From Psychrobacillus sp. OK028 (lineage in GTDB: Bacteria > Bacillota > Bacilli > Bacillales_A > Planococcaceae), in contig NZ_FNHY01000004.1 of assembly GCF_900103605.1 (NCBI RefSeq), positions 186,001 to 250,000 of the forward strand: a DNA stretch of 64,000 nt. The letters run 5' to 3'. Positions 35,700 to 44,333 of this stretch are shown in pieces. Position 1 is the first letter of the stretch; each line of letters opens with the position of its first letter. The notes below the pieces were generated by a model, which saw only the letters and a program-made list of their open reading frames with translations, ran no database searches and was not told where the DNA came from. The position numbers were made by a program, and so were the translations under genes.

Positions 35700-36902
35700 A
35701 TGAATTCATTCAAATGGAAATACCCTATTTTATATTTGTGTTCTGTTGGAATTGCCAATATCGGAGGATGGATATACTTATTAGCGATTAACTTAATGGT
35801 ATTAGAGATAACAGGATCTGCTTTAGCCGTTGCAGTATTGTATATTATCAAGCCTATCACCCAATTATTAGTCGGACCTTGGGCTGGCAGTGTCATTGAT
35901 CGAGTTTCAACTAAACATATTATGGTGTGCTTAGATGTTATTAGAGCAATATTAATCTTTATTATCCCTTTTTCTGATTCCATCCTATTCATTTATACAT
36001 TAGTCTTTTTCATCCAAATGGCCGGGGCGATATTTGGGACAGCATCCTTCACTTACATGACACTTTTGCTACCTGAAAATATAAGACATCGATTTAACGC
36101 AATTCTTAGCTTTGTCCATTCGGGTGCTTTTGTAACTGGTCCACTAATTGCAGGTGTTTTGTTTATGATTGGTTCCCTTAAGGAAGCTCTATTTGTAAAC
36201 GTAGTTATTTTTTTATTATGTGCTGCTCTTACACTCCTACTTCCCAATCAAATTTCTACAGATCTCTTTAATAATTCAAGATTAACCTGGTCGAACATCC
36301 GAAATGATTGGAGTTTAGTTGTACATTTTAGTAAGAAGGCTATTCCTTTTTTCCTCTTTTATATGATGTTTCAAATGGTTATGTTACTTACTGCCGCTTT
36401 AGATTCCATGGAAGTGACCTTTGCAAAGAAGGTCCTCAATCTATCCAATACTGCCTATGGTTCTCTCGTCACGCTTGCTGGGATTGGATTTTTAGTGGGT
36501 GCTATTTGTACCAATGTATTAGTAAGATTCACTCCAGCAAAACTGTTGATGAGTATTGGGACACTATTTGTTTCAATTGGTTATGTTATTTACAGTTTTT
36601 CCACAAGCTATTTGTTAGCAAGTATCGGATTTTTTGTTCTTTCATTTTTTCTATCTATTTCAAATACGGGATTTATGACATACATTCAATCCAATATTCC
36701 TACTGACATGATGGGTAGAATATCAAGCCTTTATGGGATGCTATCGAGTTTTATACAAATTATCGTTATTCTCTTCCTAGGATTTGCTTCTCATTGGCTA
36801 TCTGTTAGAGAGGTAGTCATTGGAGGTGCTATTCTAATGCTTTGTGTGGCTCTCCACTTAACTTTTCTTTCAGCAAGTAAAGTTAAAAGGAAAATGGTCT
36901 AA
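35700..36902 (+). CDS. MFS permease under T-box control
   Basis: 400 residues with about twelve helices, of the MFS_3-like branch usually labelled drug efflux (GPWAGSVIDRVSTKHIM after helix 2, ENIRHRFNAILSFVHSGAFV). GGAGG lies 8 bases before ATG 35700. Its transcript starts with a T-box leader, so expression should rise when a tRNA is uncharged; that points to an amino acid, peptide or precursor as cargo rather than a drug. The direction of transport cannot be told from sequence. Confidence 0.87.
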   Translation: MNSFKWKYPILYLCSVGIANIGGWIYLLAINLMVLEITGSALAVAVLYIIKPITQLLVGPWAGSVIDRVSTKHIMVCLDVIRAILIFIIPFSDSILFIYTLVFFIQMAGAIFGTASFTYMTLLLPENIRHRFNAILSFVHSGAFVTGPLIAGVLFMIGSLKEALFVNVVIFLLCAALTLLLPNQISTDLFNNSRLTWSNIRNDWSLVVHFSKKAIPFFLFYMMFQMVMLLTAALDSMEVTFAKKVLNLSNTAYGSLVTLAGIGFLVGAICTNVLVRFTPAKLLMSIGTLFVSIGYVIYSFSTSYLLASIGFFVLSFFLSISNTGFMTYIQSNIPTDMMGRISSLYGMLSSFIQIIVILFLGFASHWLSVREVVIGGAILMLCVALHLTFLSASKVKRKMV

Positions 36903-37210
36903 AAGAATTGTTTTTTTCGGTCTTAACAAGATTCAATTGAATATCTTTATAAGAATTGACCTTAAAAGTTTTTTAGTGACCTCAAACCATGGTACGATTG
37001 GATAATAAAGTGAAACTTCCATGCCACTGATGGAAAATGGAACACTGGCAAATGAAACCGCACAACGTAACGCTTTTCGTCTATATTCTATGGCGGACTT
37101 TTAGGGGCAGTTGTATCACATATGCTTGGGTAAATTGGGATACGCTATATAGTGGGAAAACTGCCCGTAAATACAGGATAAACGTGAGAAGGACTAGGTG
37201 ACGTTAACAA
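36903..37210. other. 308-base intergenic region, no gene recognised
   Basis: Holds a small hairpin (TTCCAT...ATGGAA near 37019-37037) and short frames that could be decayed coding sequence, for example one reading FYGGLLGAVVSHMLG that ends near 37133. No terminator with a T run is clear. The 3' end should contain the promoter of the TVP38 gene. Confidence 0.4.
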
Positions 37211-37897
37211 ATGAAAAATAAAATTCAACATCTTACGAAAAGGCAATGGATTATATGGGGCGGTTTGCTGCTAGTTTTAGTTTTTGTCTTATTAAACAAA
37301 GATATTGTGACGTCATTATTGCGTGGAGATATAGATGAAGTCCAACTGTTTTTAGAAAGAAATATCGGCTATTCTCTTTTTTTTATGGCGCTAGTCATGC
37401 TCATACAAAATTCATTTACTATATTCCCACTTATTTTAGTAATTACAATCAATATTACGTTATTTGGATTTATTAACGGATTCTTATGGAGCTGGTTTAC
37501 AGGTGTCATTGCTTCCATCATTGTGTTTTACGGTGTTCGCTATGTTTTCCAAGAAATTATTATAGATAAGTTCAATAAAGGTTTGATCGAAAAGGTTGAT
37601 GCAAATGGTTTTGCTTATGTGCTTCAGGGAAGACTTTTCCCTTTTATCCCAACAAGTCTGATAAATATCTTGTCAGGGCTAAGCACAATACGAATCGTTC
37701 CCTTTACCGTAGCTACTGCAATTGGAAATTTCCTGTATTTTTTTGTTCTTGCCCTTATTCCAGCGGGGATACTGTCCTCTGAGGTTGATGAGTTCGTCAT
37801 TTTTGGAATAATCTTTGTGACGATTATGATTTATTATTTAATGAAATATGTGAAGCACAAAAAGAAAGCTACGAAAAAAGTGGAAACGTTAGACTAA
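37211..37897 (+). CDS. TVP38/TMEM64 family membrane protein
   Basis: 228 residues, six hydrophobic segments. The VTT (SNARE-associated) motif is visible as VLQGRLFPFIPTSLINILSG followed by STIRIVPFTVATAIGNF. Family members such as YdjZ and DedA proteins act in membrane lipid or undecaprenyl-phosphate flipping and envelope homeostasis; the role of this one is not known. AGGTGA precedes the ATG by about 10 bases. The downstream phosphoesterase gene follows by 19 bases. Confidence 0.87.
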   Translation: MKNKIQHLTKRQWIIWGGLLLVLVFVLLNKDIVTSLLRGDIDEVQLFLERNIGYSLFFMALVMLIQNSFTIFPLILVITINITLFGFINGFLWSWFTGVIASIIVFYGVRYVFQEIIIDKFNKGLIEKVDANGFAYVLQGRLFPFIPTSLINILSGLSTIRIVPFTVATAIGNFLYFFVLALIPAGILSSEVDEFVIFGIIFVTIMIYYLMKYVKHKKKATKKVETLD

Positions 37898-37916
37898 GCT
37901 ATTGAGGTGATTATTT

Positions 37917-38648
37917 TTGAAGATCGCTATCATAACAGACATTCACGGAAACGAACTTGCTTTACAAGCAGTATTGAAAGAAATAGATACCCGAGATGTG
38001 CAGGAAATTTGGTGTCTTGGGGACATGATTGCTATGGGACCAGATACTAATGAGGTTCTAAATATACTATTTGCGCGTTCTGATGTTCGAATGATTACTG
38101 GTAACCACGACGAGGCAATACTATCTCTTATTTCAGGAGAAGGTCATCCTGATAGTTACAAGCATACACGTGAACACCACGAATGGATTGCTAACCAATT
38201 ATCTAAGGAAAATGTGCAACGCCTTCAGCAACTACCAAGAATAGTAACAAAAGATATTAACGGCACGCGTCTATTTGGCATCCACTATCATATAGAAGCC
38301 CATATGCGTGATGCTCATATTAGAGAAGAACCCTTTTATACTATTTTAGAGCCAACACTAGAAAATTCGATTAACATGTTTGGTGATTATCCTGCTGATA
38401 TTATTTGCTTTGGGCATAATCATCCAGAGCATCTTTTTCAAACAGACAACAAGATACTATTGAATCCAGGAGCCCTTGGTGTGTCTAAAGGAAATACTGC
38501 ACCTTATGCAATAATAGACTTTAGTTTAGATAAACCCGAAGTTACTATACACCACGTTAAGTATGACAAAGAAACTTTCCTAGAAAAATTCGAGAAACTC
38601 CAAGTACCACAGAGAGAAATATTGTTTAAGCTTTTTTATAAAGAATAA
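37917..38648 (+). CDS. Calcineurin-like metallophosphoesterase
   Basis: 243 residues with the full metal-ligand set: DIHGN (D8, H10), CLGDM, TGNHDEA and GHNHPEH. YfcE/YvnB-like soluble phosphodiesterase or phosphatase; the substrate is unknown. It starts at TTG, with GAGGTGA about 7 bases upstream, and is likely co-transcribed with the TVP38 gene. Confidence 0.87.
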   Translation: MKIAIITDIHGNELALQAVLKEIDTRDVQEIWCLGDMIAMGPDTNEVLNILFARSDVRMITGNHDEAILSLISGEGHPDSYKHTREHHEWIANQLSKENVQRLQQLPRIVTKDINGTRLFGIHYHIEAHMRDAHIREEPFYTILEPTLENSINMFGDYPADIICFGHNHPEHLFQTDNKILLNPGALGVSKGNTAPYAIIDFSLDKPEVTIHHVKYDKETFLEKFEKLQVPQREILFKLFYKE

Positions 38649-38673
38649 TAGTTTTCCATCAGATTCTTGACTA

Positions 38674-38711
38674 AAAAATGTCCCCCAAGAAATTACTTGG
38701 AGGACATTTAA
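38674..38711 (-). terminator. Terminator of the exopolysaccharide operon
   Basis: AAATGTCCCCCAAG (38676-38689) pairs with CTTGGAGGACATTT (38696-38709) with one mismatch; on the minus strand TTTTTTAG follows. Confidence 0.85.
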
Positions 38712-38720
38712 GTGTTCTAT

Positions 38721-41700
38721 TTAATAGTTATTAAACAGCTCTTTGACAATATAATAAGAATTTTTCAACCTTTCTACTGCCTCTACCTGATCCCATTTTT
38801 CCCAGGCGAAGGCTTCTAATGGTCCTAGTTTGTCTCGATCAACAGCTGGGAATGAATCAGTAACCTCCCCTTCTTCACCTACAAACAAAGCACCGATATA
38901 AATTTCTTCAACAAATTTACTAGCAGCTGCTCCGTCGCTATATATATCCCCCACGAATTCCTTTTGACTCGGATCTTTTGAACGTATTAATAACCAAGGT
39001 AGTCTTAATTCAACAACACCTTTCTCACTAACTGAATAATCTGCAAGAGAATTATAATCAGGTGAATCCGGATTACCATTCCCTTCGAGCAATTTTCCAG
39101 CCTCATAAGAACTGAAGGGGACCGTTGTTTTTTGTTGTGGTAAGTATAGTTCCTTGTTCAGGGCATACATCTCACGAGAGAATTTTCCGCTATTTTTTTT
39201 AGGCACCTCAGTAGAAGGTTTTAGCAATTTTAATGTGTGCATATAATGATACGTATAAAAATCATAATAATCGTCCACTAGTAGTCTTGATACATTTTTA
39301 TCCAGATTTATTAAAATGTCCACTCCGTTAGAGAACTCACCGTATTTTTCTCCTTCTACAAAGTAGTTTCCTTGGTCCGGAACTACGTCTAAAAGGAAGA
39401 TTGGATGTCCTGTCACTTTAGAGTTATAATCTAATTTAACATATAAGTATCGTTCATCATAATCTATAGATAGAGAATGCATAGCACCTAATTCTTTGTT
39501 ATACAACGGCTGTGTTTCCCAATCATCAGTGTTACCATCGATCCTTACTTTATGGCGATCAAAGCTTAATAAACCAAACTGTTGCTCTCCTGTTTGAGCG
39601 TTAGACCAATAGGGACGCCTATCTGGATTATCATAGTCCATTGTATTCCATGTTCGTTTAAACCATTCATCCTGCCAAGTAAAAATAAGTCCTCCGAGAA
39701 GCTTCTCTGCCATAATATCTTCGAATATCCTAGCTAGGTAAGCTCCTTGTTCGTCCTCTGTTAAATATCCTTGGTTCAATCCAAATGTATTTTCATGCGT
39801 TAATCCTCTAGATGAAGGTAATCCAAACTCAGCAATCAAAATTGGGAGACGATGTACTTCATTGAGTTCGTTTAAATAAGCTGCATATCCATTAATTTCC
39901 CCACGATGGTCTTCATAACTTTGATAGGATTCTTCAAAATTCAGGAAATCAGGGTAATAAGGATACACATGATATGAAGCAAATTGGTTTGTTTCGTTCA
40001 TTTCCTTCTTCGTATAAATCACATTAGGATCTACACTAACTAAATCTTCATTATCACTTGGTTCAGCTGGATGGTCCAAAATATCCGTAGTGACCCAGTT
40101 TGTAAAACTCATCGGTCTAAACCAATTATAAGTTTCACTTTCATACATTGTAATAATATCCATCTGCTCTGCAAGCCAGTATTCAAATGGTGCCGCATCT
40201 TTTGTTTCAAAATACTCTCCATTATAATCACCCAACTCTGAGTAGACTTCATTTGTGTTCAATACCATCTCTGGAAGCCACTCTATCCCGAGCACCCATC
40301 CAATCACATACTCGGATATATCTGATTTATATACACCGGAAGCATGGCCAGTTTCTGGCTCAACAACTCTATTTCCATGAATGGCATCAACTATTTTCTT
40401 CATTTCATTTTGAAATTGCTTTAGATTCTCTTCTTCAAAGGCATCTAATGATTCTGCCAGCATTTCTTCATTAATCCAAACTCCATGGAAAACATACAGC
40501 TTGTTTTCATGACTTTCATTATATTTCTTTAATGCGTTATAAAATCCTGGTGGATGAAGCGTATATACTCGAATAGTATTGGCATTCATCTCACCTATCT
40601 GTTCAAACCACCTATAATATTCATCCTCTGTAATTGCAGCTTCTCCAGGGAATACTCCAGGTTTTGCCATTCCAACATTAACCCCTTTAATCGTCACTGC
40701 TTTCCACTTGCCGTCTATTAACAGTTCAAAGGAGTTATTTTCAATTCTTGCATTGTACTTCATAGCCTTATTGCTTTTTGAGATTTGGTTAACTTTTTGT
40801 TCCTTCTGAAAATTCTCTAGAATAGATTGCATCATCGGGACATAAGTAGACCAATAAAAAGATTCATCTGAAAACTTCTGGACTGCTTTATAAATTTGTG
40901 AGAGTCCTTTAAACTGAAACAAGATTGGTACATTTACTACATCATTATAGTCACCAGCTAAATATATACTAGAAGAGTTTGAATGTGAATTTTCAATGAC
41001 AGCTGCAAATTCACGAGGAATACCTTTTTCTTCCAAAATTTTCTTTCCATCCTCTGTTAGACTCCACTCGTATTCAGCAAGAACCGTACTGCCATTTGTC
41101 GGTAAAATGATATCAAACCAATTGTGGTAGCTCGCACTAGATGCAAGTCCAAACTTCGCTTCACCTTCCGCAGTAAACGTTAAGCTTATCCCGTCTTCTA
41201 GCATATGTTTCTCGTTTTCTAAGACAATCACTTCACCAGTAAAATCATTTACTAATAAAAATCCTGCTCCACTATATCTCCAAGTATTTTCATATGCATT
41301 AATTATGGACTGTGGAATATCTTTATTTATCTTATAATCGAGTTCAGAAAAATATTTGCCAGTCCAGCCCGCCCACTCAATACCTAGATAGCTTGTTATA
41401 GTTTCTCTTAGCCGTTCACTCGTTGGAGATGCAAATGTGTTAAATTCAGCAATTAGTAAACTCTTATCTTGTTTATCTAATCGTCTAACAATTGCCTTCC
41501 ACTCTTCCTCTTGCATTCCACCCTCTAGTGGTTTGATAATTTGTTCATCTACTCCATACAAATCAGCAAGGTAAATGACTTCGTACTCTGTATAATCATC
41601 AGGAAGTTCCCGGGTAGCATAACTTTTTTCCTCATCATTTGGTAAAACACCAAAATAGCTTGTCGTTGAATTATACGAATTTCCTTCTTTATCTACATAT

Positions 41701-41873
41701 TTCAAATAATTTAAAAACCATGTAAACCCTTTATGCTCACGATATGTTTCATCTGGCACTGTTTTATCGATAATTGCTATATTTAGCCTGTTACTTGGCT
41801 CTAGCAACCACATAGCAATAGGGATAAATAGGATGATTAATAAAAATATAACTATTAAATAGAATCGTTTCAT
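38721..41873 (-). CDS. Membrane-anchored glycosidase-like protein of exopolysaccharide operon
   Basis: 1050 residues. An N-terminal anchor (about 5-25) is followed by an outer domain with a ThuA/GATase-like look (YEVIYLADLYGV, residues about 30-200), then a TIM-barrel-like region (about 385-790). Clan GH-A features: KGVNVGMAKPGVF, NTIRVYTLHPPGFYNAL, a putative acid/base E in GWVLGIEWLPE and a nucleophile E in ILIAEFGLPSSRG. A C-terminal CBM9-like domain starts at DGNTDDWETQP. It may trim or release the polymer made by the glycosyltransferase, whose gene it overlaps by 4 bases. Substrate unknown. Confidence 0.75.
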   Translation of the reverse strand: MKRFYLIVIFLLIILFIPIAMWLLEPSNRLNIAIIDKTVPDETYREHKGFTWFLNYLKYVDKEGNSYNSTTSYFGVLPNDEEKSYATRELPDDYTEYEVIYLADLYGVDEQIIKPLEGGMQEEEWKAIVRRLDKQDKSLLIAEFNTFASPTSERLRETITSYLGIEWAGWTGKYFSELDYKINKDIPQSIINAYENTWRYSGAGFLLVNDFTGEVIVLENEKHMLEDGISLTFTAEGEAKFGLASSASYHNWFDIILPTNGSTVLAEYEWSLTEDGKKILEEKGIPREFAAVIENSHSNSSSIYLAGDYNDVVNVPILFQFKGLSQIYKAVQKFSDESFYWSTYVPMMQSILENFQKEQKVNQISKSNKAMKYNARIENNSFELLIDGKWKAVTIKGVNVGMAKPGVFPGEAAITEDEYYRWFEQIGEMNANTIRVYTLHPPGFYNALKKYNESHENKLYVFHGVWINEEMLAESLDAFEEENLKQFQNEMKKIVDAIHGNRVVEPETGHASGVYKSDISEYVIGWVLGIEWLPEMVLNTNEVYSELGDYNGEYFETKDAAPFEYWLAEQMDIITMYESETYNWFRPMSFTNWVTTDILDHPAEPSDNEDLVSVDPNVIYTKKEMNETNQFASYHVYPYYPDFLNFEESYQSYEDHRGEINGYAAYLNELNEVHRLPILIAEFGLPSSRGLTHENTFGLNQGYLTEDEQGAYLARIFEDIMAEKLLGGLIFTWQDEWFKRTWNTMDYDNPDRRPYWSNAQTGEQQFGLLSFDRHKVRIDGNTDDWETQPLYNKELGAMHSLSIDYDERYLYVKLDYNSKVTGHPIFLLDVVPDQGNYFVEGEKYGEFSNGVDILINLDKNVSRLLVDDYYDFYTYHYMHTLKLLKPSTEVPKKNSGKFSREMYALNKELYLPQQKTTVPFSSYEAGKLLEGNGNPDSPDYNSLADYSVSEKGVVELRLPWLLIRSKDPSQKEFVGDIYSDGAAASKFVEEIYIGALFVGEEGEVTDSFPAVDRDKLGPLEAFAWEKWDQVEAVERLKNSYYIVKELFNNY

Positions 41874-43294
41874 CTAGATGGTCCCTTCGACATTCCTACT
41901 CGACTCATATTTCCCCATTCGCTTCGTCCTCGCAGGAAATACATAATTCCTTCTAATCTCCATAATAAGGTTAAAGGCTTATACCAGAAAATCTCGGTTA
42001 ATGCCATAAAAATCAATCGAATTACGACTATCCTTTTAGGATAGGTATTTGTACTCCATGCCTCTAAAATGATGGATGCTACAGATAATAATGATCCATA
42101 CAATACGAAGAGTAGAGACAGAATAATAGCAAACTCTAAATAAATATCTCCTAGGAAAAAGCAAACAATTACATATATGTATCCACCTAATTCTATTAAG
42201 GGTCCCAAGCATTCCACTAGCCAAAAGTAAGGAAAAGCTACAGTCCCAATAGACCCGAATTTTGGATTAAACGTAATATTTTTATGTTTCCACAAACTTT
42301 CTATTAGACCTTGATGCCATCTTCTTCTTTGCTTCCTTAATACTCCTAAGCTTTGTGGTGCTTCTGTAAAGCATACTGGATCAGGAACAAACTCAATTCT
42401 CTTCTTTAACTTCTTTTCCTTAATGAATCGTTGTAGCTTTACTACAAGCTCCATATCTTCTCCAATAGTGTGAGTAGAATATCCACCTACTTCTACTACC
42501 CATTTCTTAGAAAACACACTAAAAGCTCCTGAAATTATCAAAACTAGGTTAAGTTTACTTAGAGCAATTCTTCCAAGTAAAAATGCTCGCAAATACTCAA
42601 CTATTTGCATAACTACTAGTAAGTTACTAGAATTACTTGATTCAAATACAGAGCCAAAATGGACATTTAATCCATTTGCAATTCGAATATTGCCACCTGT
42701 AGCTATTACTTCTTCATCGGATAAAATAATTGGCTTCATCACGTGTAGGAGTGCTTGCTCTTGTAGTAAAGAATCTCCATCTATCGAGCAAAAGTAAGGG
42801 TACTGTGCTATATTGATTCCCACATTTAAGGCATCCGCTTTTCCTCCATTTTCTTTTTCTACTAGTAGTAGGTTAGGATGGATTTCAGAACGGTAAACGG
42901 ATAGAACTTTTTTCGTTGGTAGCTGTGCTCTTAAAATTTTTTCTATTTTTTTCATTTTAAATTGTTCTATCACTTTTTCCTGTGTTAAATCTGTAGAACC
43001 ATCATTTACTACAATAATTTCTGTTAAAGGGTATCGTAAACTCAATAACGAATGAATGCTTTCCACGACACCAACTTCTTCATTAAAAGCAGGAACGATA
43101 ATAGAAACTGGTTTTGTATAAATAACGTCGATATAATCCTCTTCGATCTCCGTCCTGTTTAACTTATATTTCTTTCTTAACTCAATAGATGCAAATATTA
43201 GCATGATGGAATAAGAAAAAATAACTACAATCATATAGATAAGTATGATATTACCAAAAAAAAGCATAAGAAAATTTAATATAGATAACAACAT
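41870..43294 (-). CDS. Processive family-2 glycosyltransferase
   Basis: 474 residues: two N-terminal helices, a cytosolic GT-A domain and about four C-terminal helices. All processive GT2 motifs are present: D98 (VNDGSTD), DGD at 172-174, the base D280 (GEDMELV) and QRRRW at 322-326. This is the BcsA/IcaA/YdaM type that makes and extrudes a beta-linked polysaccharide. ATG 43294 has GGTGG 8 bases upstream and starts one base after the HEAT gene ends; a GTG at 43309 is rejected. No PilZ domain is present, so c-di-GMP control, if any, must be indirect. Confidence 0.9.
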   Translation of the reverse strand: MLLSILNFLMLFFGNIILIYMIVVIFSYSIMLIFASIELRKKYKLNRTEIEEDYIDVIYTKPVSIIVPAFNEEVGVVESIHSLLSLRYPLTEIIVVNDGSTDLTQEKVIEQFKMKKIEKILRAQLPTKKVLSVYRSEIHPNLLLVEKENGGKADALNVGINIAQYPYFCSIDGDSLLQEQALLHVMKPIILSDEEVIATGGNIRIANGLNVHFGSVFESSNSSNLLVVMQIVEYLRAFLLGRIALSKLNLVLIISGAFSVFSKKWVVEVGGYSTHTIGEDMELVVKLQRFIKEKKLKKRIEFVPDPVCFTEAPQSLGVLRKQRRRWHQGLIESLWKHKNITFNPKFGSIGTVAFPYFWLVECLGPLIELGGYIYVIVCFFLGDIYLEFAIILSLLFVLYGSLLSVASIILEAWSTNTYPKRIVVIRLIFMALTEIFWYKPLTLLWRLEGIMYFLRGRSEWGNMSRVGMSKGPSR

Positions 43295-43295
43295 A

Positions 43296-44333
43296 CTAGT
43301 TCCCACCATTTAGCAAAATTTCATTAGCCATTTCCATCGCATATTTATCACCTGTCGTTTTGCTAAAGTTCTTTAAGTAATCCAAGCCATCTTTATCTTT
43401 TCCGATTGTCTTTGCTGCTTGAGATCGTACCCACCAGGATTCATCCTCCAGTAAAACTCGAAAGTGTGAAGCCGTTTCGTTTAATGGTAAATTTCCTAGT
43501 AACTTTGCCATCATTAACCTCTCTTCCCAAAATGGAGATTTAACAAAATCGATATACTTTTCTAATTCTCTAACAACACCTATAGAATGAATTGCTTTTA
43601 ATGTACGAATTCGTATTTCCTGATGTTCGTTTAATAATTGAGATTCTAGAAAATCAAGGTATTTCATATCACGCTTGCTGCCTAAAATATCAATAAATGC
43701 ATATTGACCAGCTTTCGGTAGATCCTCTATATTCGTAATAATCCTACCTAATAATTCTTCGTCAATTGATACAAATAGTTTTTTGAATTCATACTCAGAG
43801 AAACCTGTTGAGCGGTTTAAAAGCTCATCTTCAAAATTCTCTCTATTCAAGAACGAGAAAATTTTAAGCAACTGGAAATTTTCTTCCTTCGAGGTATTTT
43901 TTCCTTTAAACTTTTGACATTCTTCCAAGCACTCAATTTCAAAATTAGCTATACGTTTCAACCCATTTATTCGAATACTCCATTTTTTACTTCGAAGAAG
44001 CGTTAAATAATGTTCTCTTAAATATTTATTTGAAAATTGATTAATCTTTTCTTTAATAGTTGGGTCAGATACATTTTTTAAATAACTGATAAAAATCTCT
44101 TCGACTCCCTGGATTTCCCTTGTCGTTTTAGGTATTAGTGATTCACTAATCTCCCCAGCACTACTAAAGTATGTATACCAATTTTCCTGTTCTGCATCTA
44201 AATAAGTAGTTTTTCCTTTATTCCTATAATTTTCTCTTAATCCATTAATAGCTACATAAATTCCAAAGCATATGAGCAATACAACCAAGACAACGATAAT
44301 TCGAATTAGAAGTTCTATGGATAAATACATCAT
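43296..44333 (-). CDS. Membrane-anchored HEAT-repeat protein
   Basis: 345 residues. One N-terminal helix (about 5-27) anchors a cytosolic alpha-helical domain. The C-terminal half carries clear HEAT/PBS-like repeats (LNEHQEIRIRTLKAIHSIG, FWEERLMMAKLLGNL and DESWWVRSQAAKTIG), each about 30 residues. HEAT repeats bind proteins, so an adaptor between the regulatory protein upstream and the glycosyltransferase downstream is likely (inference). The start is taken at ATG 44333, 8 bases after AAGG and overlapping the upstream stop; ATG 44339 and 44330 are alternatives. Confidence 0.82.
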   Translation of the reverse strand: MMYLSIELLIRIIVVLVVLLICFGIYVAINGLRENYRNKGKTTYLDAEQENWYTYFSSAGEISESLIPKTTREIQGVEEIFISYLKNVSDPTIKEKINQFSNKYLREHYLTLLRSKKWSIRINGLKRIANFEIECLEECQKFKGKNTSKEENFQLLKIFSFLNRENFEDELLNRSTGFSEYEFKKLFVSIDEELLGRIITNIEDLPKAGQYAFIDILGSKRDMKYLDFLESQLLNEHQEIRIRTLKAIHSIGVVRELEKYIDFVKSPFWEERLMMAKLLGNLPLNETASHFRVLLEDESWWVRSQAAKTIGKDKDGLDYLKNFSKTTGDKYAMEMANEILLNGGN

